NCBI GenBank assembly: GCA_003165615.1
Contig: PLWR01000264.1
Location: 1-12,062 of the forward strand
Direction of reading: 5' to 3'
Source: Acidobacteriota bacterium
GTDB taxonomy: Bacteria; Acidobacteriota; Terriglobia; UBA7540
Length of the DNA: 12,062 nucleotides
The translations under genes were made by a program, and so were the position numbers. Each line of letters opens with the position of its first letter. Position 1 is the stretch's first letter. Shown here one piece after another: positions 1 to 6,686 of this stretch. The notes below the pieces were generated by a model. It saw only the letters and a program-made list of their open reading frames with translations. It had not been told where the DNA came from and did no database searches.

Positions 1-243
1 CATCGGACTTTGACGGAACCCTGAGGGGCCAGGGGTTGGAGTCAAAACTCGAAACTCGAAAATCAGAACAGGCAATTCCCGTCCTTCCCACGGAGGGAAA
101 CATGGGGTTGTGGGGAATTTTGATTTTCGCCTTTCGATTTTCGAGTTTCGATTTTCGCACTTTCCTGACACCTGGCGACTGCTCGATCAACGCTTGCCTT
201 TTTTTATGAGGAACGCATAGACTCACAAATTCAAGAGTCACCG
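1..243. other. Left-edge spacer upstream of the GH2 gene
   Basis: No convincing gene lies here. The first 24 bases read HRTLTEP then TGA in frame 1 and could be the tail of an upstream gene, but this is too short to judge. Most of the spacer is a palindromic repeat (listed separately). Between the repeat and the GH2 start lies a weak promoter-like pair: TTGCCT at 194-199 and TAGACT at 218-223, spaced by 18 bases, each matching four of six consensus positions. A short AAGAG sits a few bases before the ATG at 244 and could serve as ribosome binding site. These signals are weak and are inference only. Confidence 0.5.
43..174. repeat. Palindromic intergenic repeat, copy 1
   Basis: The element starts with GAAACTCGAAAATC (51-64), continues through an imperfect central hairpin (TTCCC at 76-80 and GGGAA at 95-99), then a mirrored arm rich in GATTTTCG and CGAGTTTCG, and ends in TGACACCTG (166-174). 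A related element in the same orientation, with the same order of blocks and the same end, lies after the GH2 gene (3021-3154). The outer arms are reverse complements of each other, so the whole unit could fold into a long stem. It looks like a dispersed non-coding repeat rather than a gene; its mechanism of spread is unknown. Confidence 0.75.
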
Positions 244-3006
244 ATGCGCTTGACAATCTATTTATTGGTTTTAATGCCCTTCACCGCACTGATGGCCAGG
301 CCGGCGGAAGTTTCCCGTATTCCGCTGGACGGAGACTGGCACTTTCTCGCTGATCCGGGGGGCGCGCTGGATGTGCAGAAGCTCGCGTCCGTCCCCAACG
401 CGCTCCCCACTCGCATTCCTTCATCCTGGCAATCGCAGTTCGCCGACCTGCGCGATTACGCCGGGGTGGCGTGGTACTGGCGCACAATCACCTTGGACCC
501 GCCTGCGGCTGACCAAATCGCCCTCCTGCGTTTTGGCGCCGTCGATTACGCCGCAACGGTTTACATCAATGGCCAGAAAGCCGGCTCGCACGAGGGTGGG
601 TACCTCCCCTTTGAAATTGACGTCACTTCCCTGCTCCATCCGGGTGAGAACCAGGTGGCCGTGCGAGTCACTGACCCTGGGGCCAAACCCCATGAGGTTG
701 TCGAGGGCATCAGTTACGCGGAAATTCCCCATGGTAAGCAGGATTGGTACGTCCAGACAAGCGGCCTGTGGCAAAGCGTGGAACTCAGCTATCGCCCCCG
801 CGTCCGTCTGGGCAGCGTGCATATTTCTGCAAACCCTGACGGCACGTTTGTAATTACCACGCCTGTGGTCAGTGTGGGAGCAGCCGGCACAGTCAGCGTC
901 ACCGCGGAGGTTCTGGACCCCAGCGGTAAGAGTGTGTGGAAGGGCACGCAGGTCATGGGCGCCGGGGAAACAAGCACGCTGATCAGCGGGCAAGCCCACG
1001 AACCGATGCTTTGGAGCACCTTGAGCCCCAACCTTTACGAATTGCGCGTGTCGCTGAGTTCGGGAGATTCAGTCCATTGCCGCTTCGGTTTCCGCAGCTT
1101 CATCACGCGCGACGGTAAATTCTATTTGAACGGCAAACCCATTTATTTACGCGGGGCACTGGACCAGGACTTCTTCCCCGATACGATTTACACGCCGCCC
1201 TCGCTCGATGCGCTGCGCGATGAAATGCGCAAGGCAAAGGCCCTGGGCCTGAATCTGCTGCGCTGCCATATCAAAGTGCCGGACCCACGTTATCTCGATG
1301 CCGCGGATGAAGCCGGTATGCTCATCTGGTATGAGATTCCCAATTGGGATAAGCTCACCGCCGATTCCCAGCGCCGCGCCATGGAAACGTTGCACGGCAT
1401 GGTGGAGCGCGACGCAAACCATCCCTCCATCGTCATCGTGAGCATCATCAATGAAAGTTGGGGGGCGAATCTGAAGGAAGCGGCGGACCGCGCCTGGCTG
1501 AAGTCTGCCTATCAGCAAGCCAAGGCTTTTGTCCCGTGGCTGGTGGTGGATAACAGCGCGTGTTGCGATAACTTTCACATAGTTACGGACATCGCGGACT
1601 TCCACCAGTACGCCGCCGTTCCCGATTACGCTTCGAACTTTGATCGCCTGGTTGACGATCAGGCGCAGCGTCCCGGCTGGCTCTTCAGCCCTTACGGCGA
1701 TGCGGCTCCCAAGGGCGACGAACCCCTGATGCTTTCAGAATTCGGCAATTGGGGTTTGCCGCAGGTTCCGCAGGAAAAGCCCTGGTGGTTCAGCCGCGCA
1801 TTCGGCGGGCGAGTGATCACCCAACCCGAAGGCGTCGAGCAGCGCTTCGCCGATTATCAATACAACTCCCTCTTCCCCGACCTCAAAGCCTTGTGCGACG
1901 CCACTGAGTGGCATGAATACGATGCGTTGAATTATGAAATTGAGGCAGTGCGCGCGCACCCCGAGATTCAGGGCTATGTCATTACGGAATTCACGGATGT
2001 GAACTGGGAAGCAAACGGTCTGCTCGATATGTGGCGCCACTCCAAAGCATTCGGCGACGCGCTTAGTCGCACGCAACAGGACGACCTCCTCATCCTCCGC
2101 GGTGACAAACGCAACTACAAGATGGGCGAGATGGCTGAGGCTGCCGTCTACATATCCCACTACAGCAGCAAGAACCTTGTGGGCGCCAAGGTGGACTGGC
2201 AAGTGGAAGGAACATTGCTGGCCGGTAGCCTGCCGTTGACGGACGTGACCACTGCGGGTGCGATCAAGGTGGGAACGATTCGACTGCCTGCCCCCGCCGG
2301 CTCCGGCCCCGTCAAACGGGCTTTGAAAGCCACCCTTATGGTTGCAGATAAGCCCATATCGGAGAATTCCCTGAATTATTATTTCTACCCCAACAAGCCG
2401 CTTGACTTGCCGCCGCCCGTTTCCTTCTACGATCCACCGCCTGGCCGCTTGCGACGGCTGGTGAATGACATGCGCGAGCGCAATTACCTGGCGCCCTCCG
2501 GCTCGGAAGCTTTTCCGGTGCTAATCACCTCCACCCTCGATGAAACGGTGAAAAACAAGCTGCGCGATGGGGCGCGCGTGATCCTGATCGCCAATGACCC
2601 TCTCACCCTGGCGCCCGGGATTGAAGTGGTCCAGCGCTCCCAAGATGACCTCAGCGGAAATTGGATTTCCGATTTCCTCTGGCTGCGCAAGGGGCAAGCG
2701 CCGTTTACCGACGTTGGATTCGATACGTTGGGTGGGTTTGAAACCCAAGCCGTCACCCCCGCGGCTGTCATCAAGGGAATTCCGCCTCAGAATTTCAGCG
2801 ACGTTCTGGCGGGAATGTTCTACGGTTGGATCCAAGAGAACGTGGGAGTCCTGGTGCAAGCCAGGGCCGGCAAGGGCAAGCTGCTCATCTGCACGTTTTC
2901 GCTGGCCACCACTTACAATTCCGACCCTTACGCGACCTATCTTCTGGACGCGCTGGTGAACTACGCCGTGTCGGACTTCTCACCGCACTTCGAGTTGCCG
3001 ATGTGA
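244..3006 (+). CDS. Secreted glycoside hydrolase family 2 enzyme
   Basis: A 920-residue GH2-family hydrolase (beta-galactosidase/beta-glucuronidase/beta-mannosidase type). Residues 1-18 form a signal peptide with a likely cut after ALMA, so it acts outside the cytoplasm. A jelly-roll sugar-binding domain follows (about 24-185, with WYWR and the NGxxxGxHxGGY-like stretch), then an Ig-like domain (186-288) and a TIM barrel (about 293-610). The catalytic acid/base is expected at E404 in INESWG and the nucleophile at E499 in LSEFGNWG, 95 residues apart, close to the spacing in known GH2 enzymes. The TDVNWEANGL stretch near 583-593 matches the usual post-nucleophile block. After another Ig-like region (about 615-720) comes a C-terminal part (about 730-910) with an alpha/beta, glutamine-amidotransferase-like look. 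The substrate cannot be told from sequence. It is the only plus-strand gene and stands alone between two copies of one repeat. Confidence 0.93.
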   Translation: MRLTIYLLVLMPFTALMARPAEVSRIPLDGDWHFLADPGGALDVQKLASVPNALPTRIPSSWQSQFADLRDYAGVAWYWRTITLDPPAADQIALLRFGAVDYAATVYINGQKAGSHEGGYLPFEIDVTSLLHPGENQVAVRVTDPGAKPHEVVEGISYAEIPHGKQDWYVQTSGLWQSVELSYRPRVRLGSVHISANPDGTFVITTPVVSVGAAGTVSVTAEVLDPSGKSVWKGTQVMGAGETSTLISGQAHEPMLWSTLSPNLYELRVSLSSGDSVHCRFGFRSFITRDGKFYLNGKPIYLRGALDQDFFPDTIYTPPSLDALRDEMRKAKALGLNLLRCHIKVPDPRYLDAADEAGMLIWYEIPNWDKLTADSQRRAMETLHGMVERDANHPSIVIVSIINESWGANLKEAADRAWLKSAYQQAKAFVPWLVVDNSACCDNFHIVTDIADFHQYAAVPDYASNFDRLVDDQAQRPGWLFSPYGDAAPKGDEPLMLSEFGNWGLPQVPQEKPWWFSRAFGGRVITQPEGVEQRFADYQYNSLFPDLKALCDATEWHEYDALNYEIEAVRAHPEIQGYVITEFTDVNWEANGLLDMWRHSKAFGDALSRTQQDDLLILRGDKRNYKMGEMAEAAVYISHYSSKNLVGAKVDWQVEGTLLAGSLPLTDVTTAGAIKVGTIRLPAPAGSGPVKRALKATLMVADKPISENSLNYYFYPNKPLDLPPPVSFYDPPPGRLRRLVNDMRERNYLAPSGSEAFPVLITSTLDETVKNKLRDGARVILIANDPLTLAPGIEVVQRSQDDLSGNWISDFLWLRKGQAPFTDVGFDTLGGFETQAVTPAAVIKGIPPQNFSDVLAGMFYGWIQENVGVLVQARAGKGKLLICTFSLATTYNSDPYATYLLDALVNYAVSDFSPHFELPM

Positions 3007-3020
3007 GCAAGCTGGAAAGG

Positions 3021-3154
3021 ACGAAACTCGAAAAGCGAAACTCGAAAATCGGAACCGGCGATTCCCTCCTTACCAAGGAGGGAACCAAGTGTGATTGGGA
3101 ATTTCGAGTTTCGAGTTTCTATTTTCGAGTTTCCCCTCTGACCCCTGACACCTG
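3021..3154. repeat. Palindromic intergenic repeat, copy 2
   Basis: This is the second copy of the element at 43-174, in the same orientation. It shares GAAACTCGAAAATC (3037-3050), a GGAACCGGCGATTCCC-like core, the central hairpin, arms of repeated CGAGTTTC, and the terminal TGACACCTG (3146-3154). The arms on either side of the hairpin are nearly reverse complementary, so single-stranded DNA or RNA could fold over most of the unit. It fills nearly all of the space between the convergent GH2 and aminotransferase genes and stops four bases before the aminotransferase stop codon. Confidence 0.78.
3062..3084. other. Perfect 10-bp hairpin between convergent genes
   Basis: TTCCCTCCTT (3062-3071) and AAGGAGGGAA (3075-3084) pair perfectly around a 3-base loop. 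It lies in the centre of repeat copy 2, between the GH2 stop (3006) and the aminotransferase stop (3159). It could end transcription from both sides, but neither strand shows a T run after the stem, so it is not a classic intrinsic terminator. I recall similar CCTCCTT...AAGGAGG hairpins as widespread intergenic repeats in several phyla. Confidence 0.7.
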
Positions 3155-3158
3155 CTTT

Positions 3159-4358
3159 TCACGCCCGCAGCTTCTCCAATCGCCGCAAGGCTTCGTCCAG
3201 CGTGGCGGCCTTTTTGCAATAGGCGAACCGCACCTGCTGCGCTCCGCCCGCAGGATCACGGTAGAAACTGCTGCCCGGAACAACCCCCACGCCGATTTCC
3301 TGCACCAGGTAGCGGGCAAATTCCACGTCATTGGGAAAGCCGAAAGCGGAGATATCCGCCATGATGTAATACGCCCCGTGCGGCCGGAAGCAGCGAAATC
3401 CAGCCTGTTCCAAGCCCGCCAACATGCGGTCGCGCCGCGCCTGGTAACCCTCACAAAGCTGCTGGTAATAGGTCTCCGGCAGGCGCAAGGCGGTGGCCCC
3501 CGCTTGCTGCAAGGGCGCCGCGGCTCCCACGGTGAGGAAGTCGTGCATTTTGCGAATGGCGTTGGTGACTTCCGCGGGCGCAATCGCGTAACCCACCCGC
3601 CAGCCGGTGACGCTGTAGGTTTTTGACATGGCATTGATGGTGATGGTGCGCTCGCGCATGCCGGGAAGAGTCATCAGGGAGATGTGCTGAAATCCGTCAT
3701 AAACCAGATATTGATAGATCTCGTCGGTGATGGCGTAGGCATTTGTACGCTTGCACTGTTCGGCAATCAGCTCTAGTTCCGCGCGCGTAAAGACCTTTCC
3801 CGTGGGATTGTTCGGGGTGTTCAAAATCACGGCACGCGTGCGATCGGTAAAGGCGGCGGCGAGTTCCTGCGGGTCGAAGGTCCAATCCGGGGGATGGAGC
3901 CGCACGTGGCGGGTGGCCGCGCCGCAAATGATGGCATCGGGACCATAGTTCTCGTAATAGGGCTCGAAGACCACCACCTCATCGCCCGGATCGATGATCG
4001 CCAGCAGCGAGGCGATCATGGTTTCGGTGGCGCCGCAGCAGACCGTCATCTCCCGCTCGGGATCCACTTCCAGGCCGGTGTCGTGGCGAAAGCGATCGCC
4101 GATGGCCCGCCGGAACTCTCGCGCTCCCCAGGTAATTTCATATTGGTTAATATCAGCGCGGATGGCCTGCACCGCGGCTTCCTTCACCTCTTCCGGAGCG
4201 GGAAAATCCGGGAACCCCTGGGCGAGGTTCACCGCATCGTGCTGAAGAGCCAATCGCGTCATTTCGCGAATTACGGATTCGGTGAACTTTCCTGCCTTCT
4301 GGGAGATGGGCGACCGACGGCCCGGGCTGGCGGCAAAACCTATTACGTTTTCACTCAT
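3159..4358 (-). CDS. PLP-dependent class I/II aminotransferase
   Basis: A 399-residue cytoplasmic fold-type I aminotransferase of full family length. It transfers an amino group between an amino acid and a 2-oxo acid using pyridoxal phosphate. Visible marks are NLAQGFPDFPAP near the N-terminus, NTPNNPTGKV (cofactor and substrate contacts), TDEIYQYLVYDG with the PLP-ring Asp and Tyr, the Schiff-base lysine K246 in AMSKTYSVTGWR, and R377 in VRFAYCK, the usual carboxylate-binding arginine. The N-terminal block resembles the kynurenine/methionine aminotransferase and DapC-like branch more than classic AspC, but the substrate is not decidable. The ATG at 4358 is preceded by a strong GAGGTG (4364-4369), which fixes the start. 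It lies 66 bases after the transglycosylase on the same strand, so co-transcription is likely. Confidence 0.93.
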   Translation of the reverse strand: MSENVIGFAASPGRRSPISQKAGKFTESVIREMTRLALQHDAVNLAQGFPDFPAPEEVKEAAVQAIRADINQYEITWGAREFRRAIGDRFRHDTGLEVDPEREMTVCCGATETMIASLLAIIDPGDEVVVFEPYYENYGPDAIICGAATRHVRLHPPDWTFDPQELAAAFTDRTRAVILNTPNNPTGKVFTRAELELIAEQCKRTNAYAITDEIYQYLVYDGFQHISLMTLPGMRERTITINAMSKTYSVTGWRVGYAIAPAEVTNAIRKMHDFLTVGAAAPLQQAGATALRLPETYYQQLCEGYQARRDRMLAGLEQAGFRCFRPHGAYYIMADISAFGFPNDVEFARYLVQEIGVGVVPGSSFYRDPAGGAQQVRFAYCKKAATLDEALRRLEKLRA

Positions 4359-4363
4359 GCAAT

Positions 4364-4369
4364 CACCTC
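4364..4369 (-). promoter_or_regulatory. Ribosome binding site of the aminotransferase
   Basis: Read on the minus strand, GAGGTG lies five bases before the ATG at 4358. It is a near-perfect Shine-Dalgarno match and supports independent translation initiation even if the mRNA is shared with the upstream transglycosylase. Confidence 0.8.
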
Positions 4370-4424
4370 AGTGTGCCGGAATGGGCCGGGACGGCGGGCC
4401 GGTCGCCAGGGCGTCGCCGCGCGC

Positions 4425-6686
4425 TTAGTTCGCGGCCCCTGACGGCGCAGACGGTTGCGCCTGGGAGCACTGCGCAAAATACGGCGTCCCGCCGAGGAGC
4501 TGGCGGTAAATCTCGGCATCGCGCAACACCAGTTCCACGTAGGTCCGCGTGGCCGGTATGGGAATACTCTCCAGAAAAATCGCCGGATCGCGAATGAGGG
4601 GAGATTTCTTCACCCAATCTCTGACGCGGAAATCGCCCGCGTTGTAAGCGGCCAGAGCAAGTTCCGGCCGGCCATCAAAATCCTTCAACAAACCGGCGAG
4701 ATAGGCACATCCCACCCGCACATTGTAATCGGGGTCGTTAAGCCGCCGCGCTGCGTTGCGAGTGCGCGCGGGTCGGCTGCTATGCGCCGCAGTTTCCGGC
4801 AGAACTTGCATCAGGCCGCGGGCATTGGCAACGGACAGGGCGCGCGGACTGAATGCCGATTCCTGCCGGATCAGCCCCATCACGAGGTAAGGATCAAGTC
4901 TGTTGAGGCGGGCCTGGGAATTGATGAGCTTCCAGTACGATTGGGGATAGAGGAAATCCCAAACCTCCTCCGGCAGGTCGGAGAATTCCATCTGCGCATA
5001 GGCCGGTGCAGCATGGAGCGCGCCGAACAGCGCGCCCGCCGTATTGCCCTGCGCGGCGTAGGTCTCGGCGAGCAGCAGGCGCAGATCGGCTGGCGGATTG
5101 TCCCCGGCAACGACCGCTTTTAGATATTCCTCCGCCAGGGCTTGCAGTTGCAGGGACTGAAGGATCATCGCCCTACGCGCGGCGTCGCTGGGAGCGGCAG
5201 TGAGGCAGGCAAGTCTTGGCGGAACCGCTGCCGGCGTCAGCACCGGAATCAGCGCGGCGGCCAGCGGAGCGGCGGCGGAATCGTTCGGGCCCACAAGGCT
5301 CCCCCACTGCCTGGTGCCAATTGCCGTCAGCCGCGCGGCAGCCTGCGGCGCGTAGTAGGTGTGCGCAAAGCGGTTGGCCAGCAGCGCGTAAAGCGCTCGC
5401 GCCTCGGCGAACGCGCCTTGATCCTCCTGTATCCGCCCCAGCCAATAAAGCGCGGCCGGAGCCCGGGGGGAATCCGGATACTGCACCAGGTATTCGTGTA
5501 TCACCTCGGAAGTCTTGGGATCACCCAAAAGATAGTCACACCACGCCAGCCGCCAACCGTCCTCGCGCCAGTGGTCGCTTTGCGGGAACAATTCCCCAAG
5601 GCGCCGATAGTTGCGCGCGGCTTCCTGCCAGTTAAGCTGCCGATAGTAAAAGATTCCCGCTGACGAAAGGGCGTCGGCGTATGAGGGAAAGGCCGCGTAG
5701 GAGGTCTCGAGCTGCGCGAGGTCCTGGGTAATGGCCAGCACGTCCGCTTGCTGCGCATGAACCTGGACGAGGAGGGCGAGGCGCTGGGCTTCCAAATCGG
5801 GCGAACCAAAGTGGTTGAACAATGCCTGCAAAGCATCGGCGGTCCGGTGCAGGCGCACCAGGCACCGAACCTGGCCCAACCGCCAACGAGGGACTATGGG
5901 GCTGGAATTCTGAGCCTTTAGCAACTCGGTGTATTCGCTGAGGGCATCGAGGTAGCGCCCCGCCTTGGAGAGCGCCTCCGCGCGTGCCGTCTCAATTTCC
6001 CCATCCGGGACCGGATAATCAGTACCTAACTGGGCGGATAGGGACAGAAGCGCGGCGGCGGCGGCGTTGGCCTGGGCGGAAAGCGGAAAGTTGTAATATA
6101 CATTCTGGAATGCGGTGGCGGCTTCCGCCAGGTGATGAATCTGCATGTAGGCCTGACCGAGCAGGAGTGCGAGCGCCGGCTGTTTAGGAGTTTCCGGTTC
6201 GGCCGTCAGCGCCTCGACCGCCAGTTGCGCCTGCTGGGCACTCAACAACGCGGTGGCGCGCAAGGCAAGCGCCTGATCACGCAGGTGGCTGAGGGGGAAG
6301 TACACGGAGAAGTCCTGGAGTACGGCGGCGGCGTCCAGCGAGCGGCTGCTCTGCCGGAGGGCTGAGGCTTGATAAAACACCGCGTAATCCGCCAGCGAAA
6401 ATCCGCTCTTTGCCGCCTGGCCCAAATCCTGGGCAGCCTGGGGAAAGCTCTGACCTTGGTATTCCTGGTATCCGGCCAGGAAGTAGGCCCAACCGCTCCA
6501 TTCGGAATCGGTTTGGGATTGCGCGTAGGTGCGCAAGCGCGGCCACGTTTCGCTATGGGTGGCGCGCGCCGCAAGATCACGAAGACTCGCAGGGAGCGTA
6601 TTTGCAGGGAGTGCCAGCCCCGGGATCACCGCCAACCCGGCCCAGAGACAAAAGGTTCGAACTAACAGCGCACGCGGGAAGTTCAC
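4425..6686 (-). CDS. Exported Slt70-like lytic transglycosylase with TPR region
   Basis: A 753-residue protein expected to cleave the MurNAc-GlcNAc bond of peptidoglycan with formation of 1,6-anhydromuramic ends. An N-terminal signal sequence (about 1-27: basic residues, then a hydrophobic run ending near LALPA) sends it to the periplasm. Residues 30-585 form an alanine-rich helical region of TPR-like pairs, like the superhelical ring of Slt70. The catalytic SLT domain spans about 590-735. It shows the catalytic glutamate E609 in IRQESAF, then ARGLMQVLPETA, the NVRVGCAYLAGLL helix and ALAAYNAG. No lipobox cysteine is seen, so it is probably soluble rather than a lipoprotein. It is somewhat longer than E. 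coli Slt70. It starts with GTG at 6686, overlapping the previous stop by four bases, which implies translational coupling to the GAF-like protein. Confidence 0.93.
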   Translation of the reverse strand: MNFPRALLVRTFCLWAGLAVIPGLALPANTLPASLRDLAARATHSETWPRLRTYAQSQTDSEWSGWAYFLAGYQEYQGQSFPQAAQDLGQAAKSGFSLADYAVFYQASALRQSSRSLDAAAVLQDFSVYFPLSHLRDQALALRATALLSAQQAQLAVEALTAEPETPKQPALALLLGQAYMQIHHLAEAATAFQNVYYNFPLSAQANAAAAALLSLSAQLGTDYPVPDGEIETARAEALSKAGRYLDALSEYTELLKAQNSSPIVPRWRLGQVRCLVRLHRTADALQALFNHFGSPDLEAQRLALLVQVHAQQADVLAITQDLAQLETSYAAFPSYADALSSAGIFYYRQLNWQEAARNYRRLGELFPQSDHWREDGWRLAWCDYLLGDPKTSEVIHEYLVQYPDSPRAPAALYWLGRIQEDQGAFAEARALYALLANRFAHTYYAPQAAARLTAIGTRQWGSLVGPNDSAAAPLAAALIPVLTPAAVPPRLACLTAAPSDAARRAMILQSLQLQALAEEYLKAVVAGDNPPADLRLLLAETYAAQGNTAGALFGALHAAPAYAQMEFSDLPEEVWDFLYPQSYWKLINSQARLNRLDPYLVMGLIRQESAFSPRALSVANARGLMQVLPETAAHSSRPARTRNAARRLNDPDYNVRVGCAYLAGLLKDFDGRPELALAAYNAGDFRVRDWVKKSPLIRDPAIFLESIPIPATRTYVELVLRDAEIYRQLLGGTPYFAQCSQAQPSAPSGAAN
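6683..6686 (-). other. GTGA stop-start overlap
   Basis: On the minus strand the GTG start of the transglycosylase (6686-6684) overlaps the TGA stop of the upstream gene (6685-6683). No strong ribosome binding site precedes the GTG (only a weak GGG about nine bases upstream), so reinitiation by terminating ribosomes is the likely mode of translation. This makes the two products a coupled pair. Confidence 0.85.

Noticed and set aside
43..174. CRISPR-like array
   Set aside because: The short repeated words are irregular in spacing and mirrored, with no uniform spacers and no cas genes.
421..999. Minus-strand open frame of 192 codons inside the GH2 gene
   Set aside because: The sense frame has clear GH2 domains and catalytic motifs; the antisense frame shows no recognisable motif and is a by-product of GC-rich codon use.
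3062..3084. Intrinsic terminator for GH2 or the aminotransferase
   Set aside because: The stem is strong but neither strand has a T run after it, so it is listed only as a hairpin.
2826..3626. Plus-strand open frame across the GH2 end, the repeat and the aminotransferase end
   Set aside because: It spans two real genes and a palindromic repeat, and its peptide is low-quality antisense or frame-shifted sequence.
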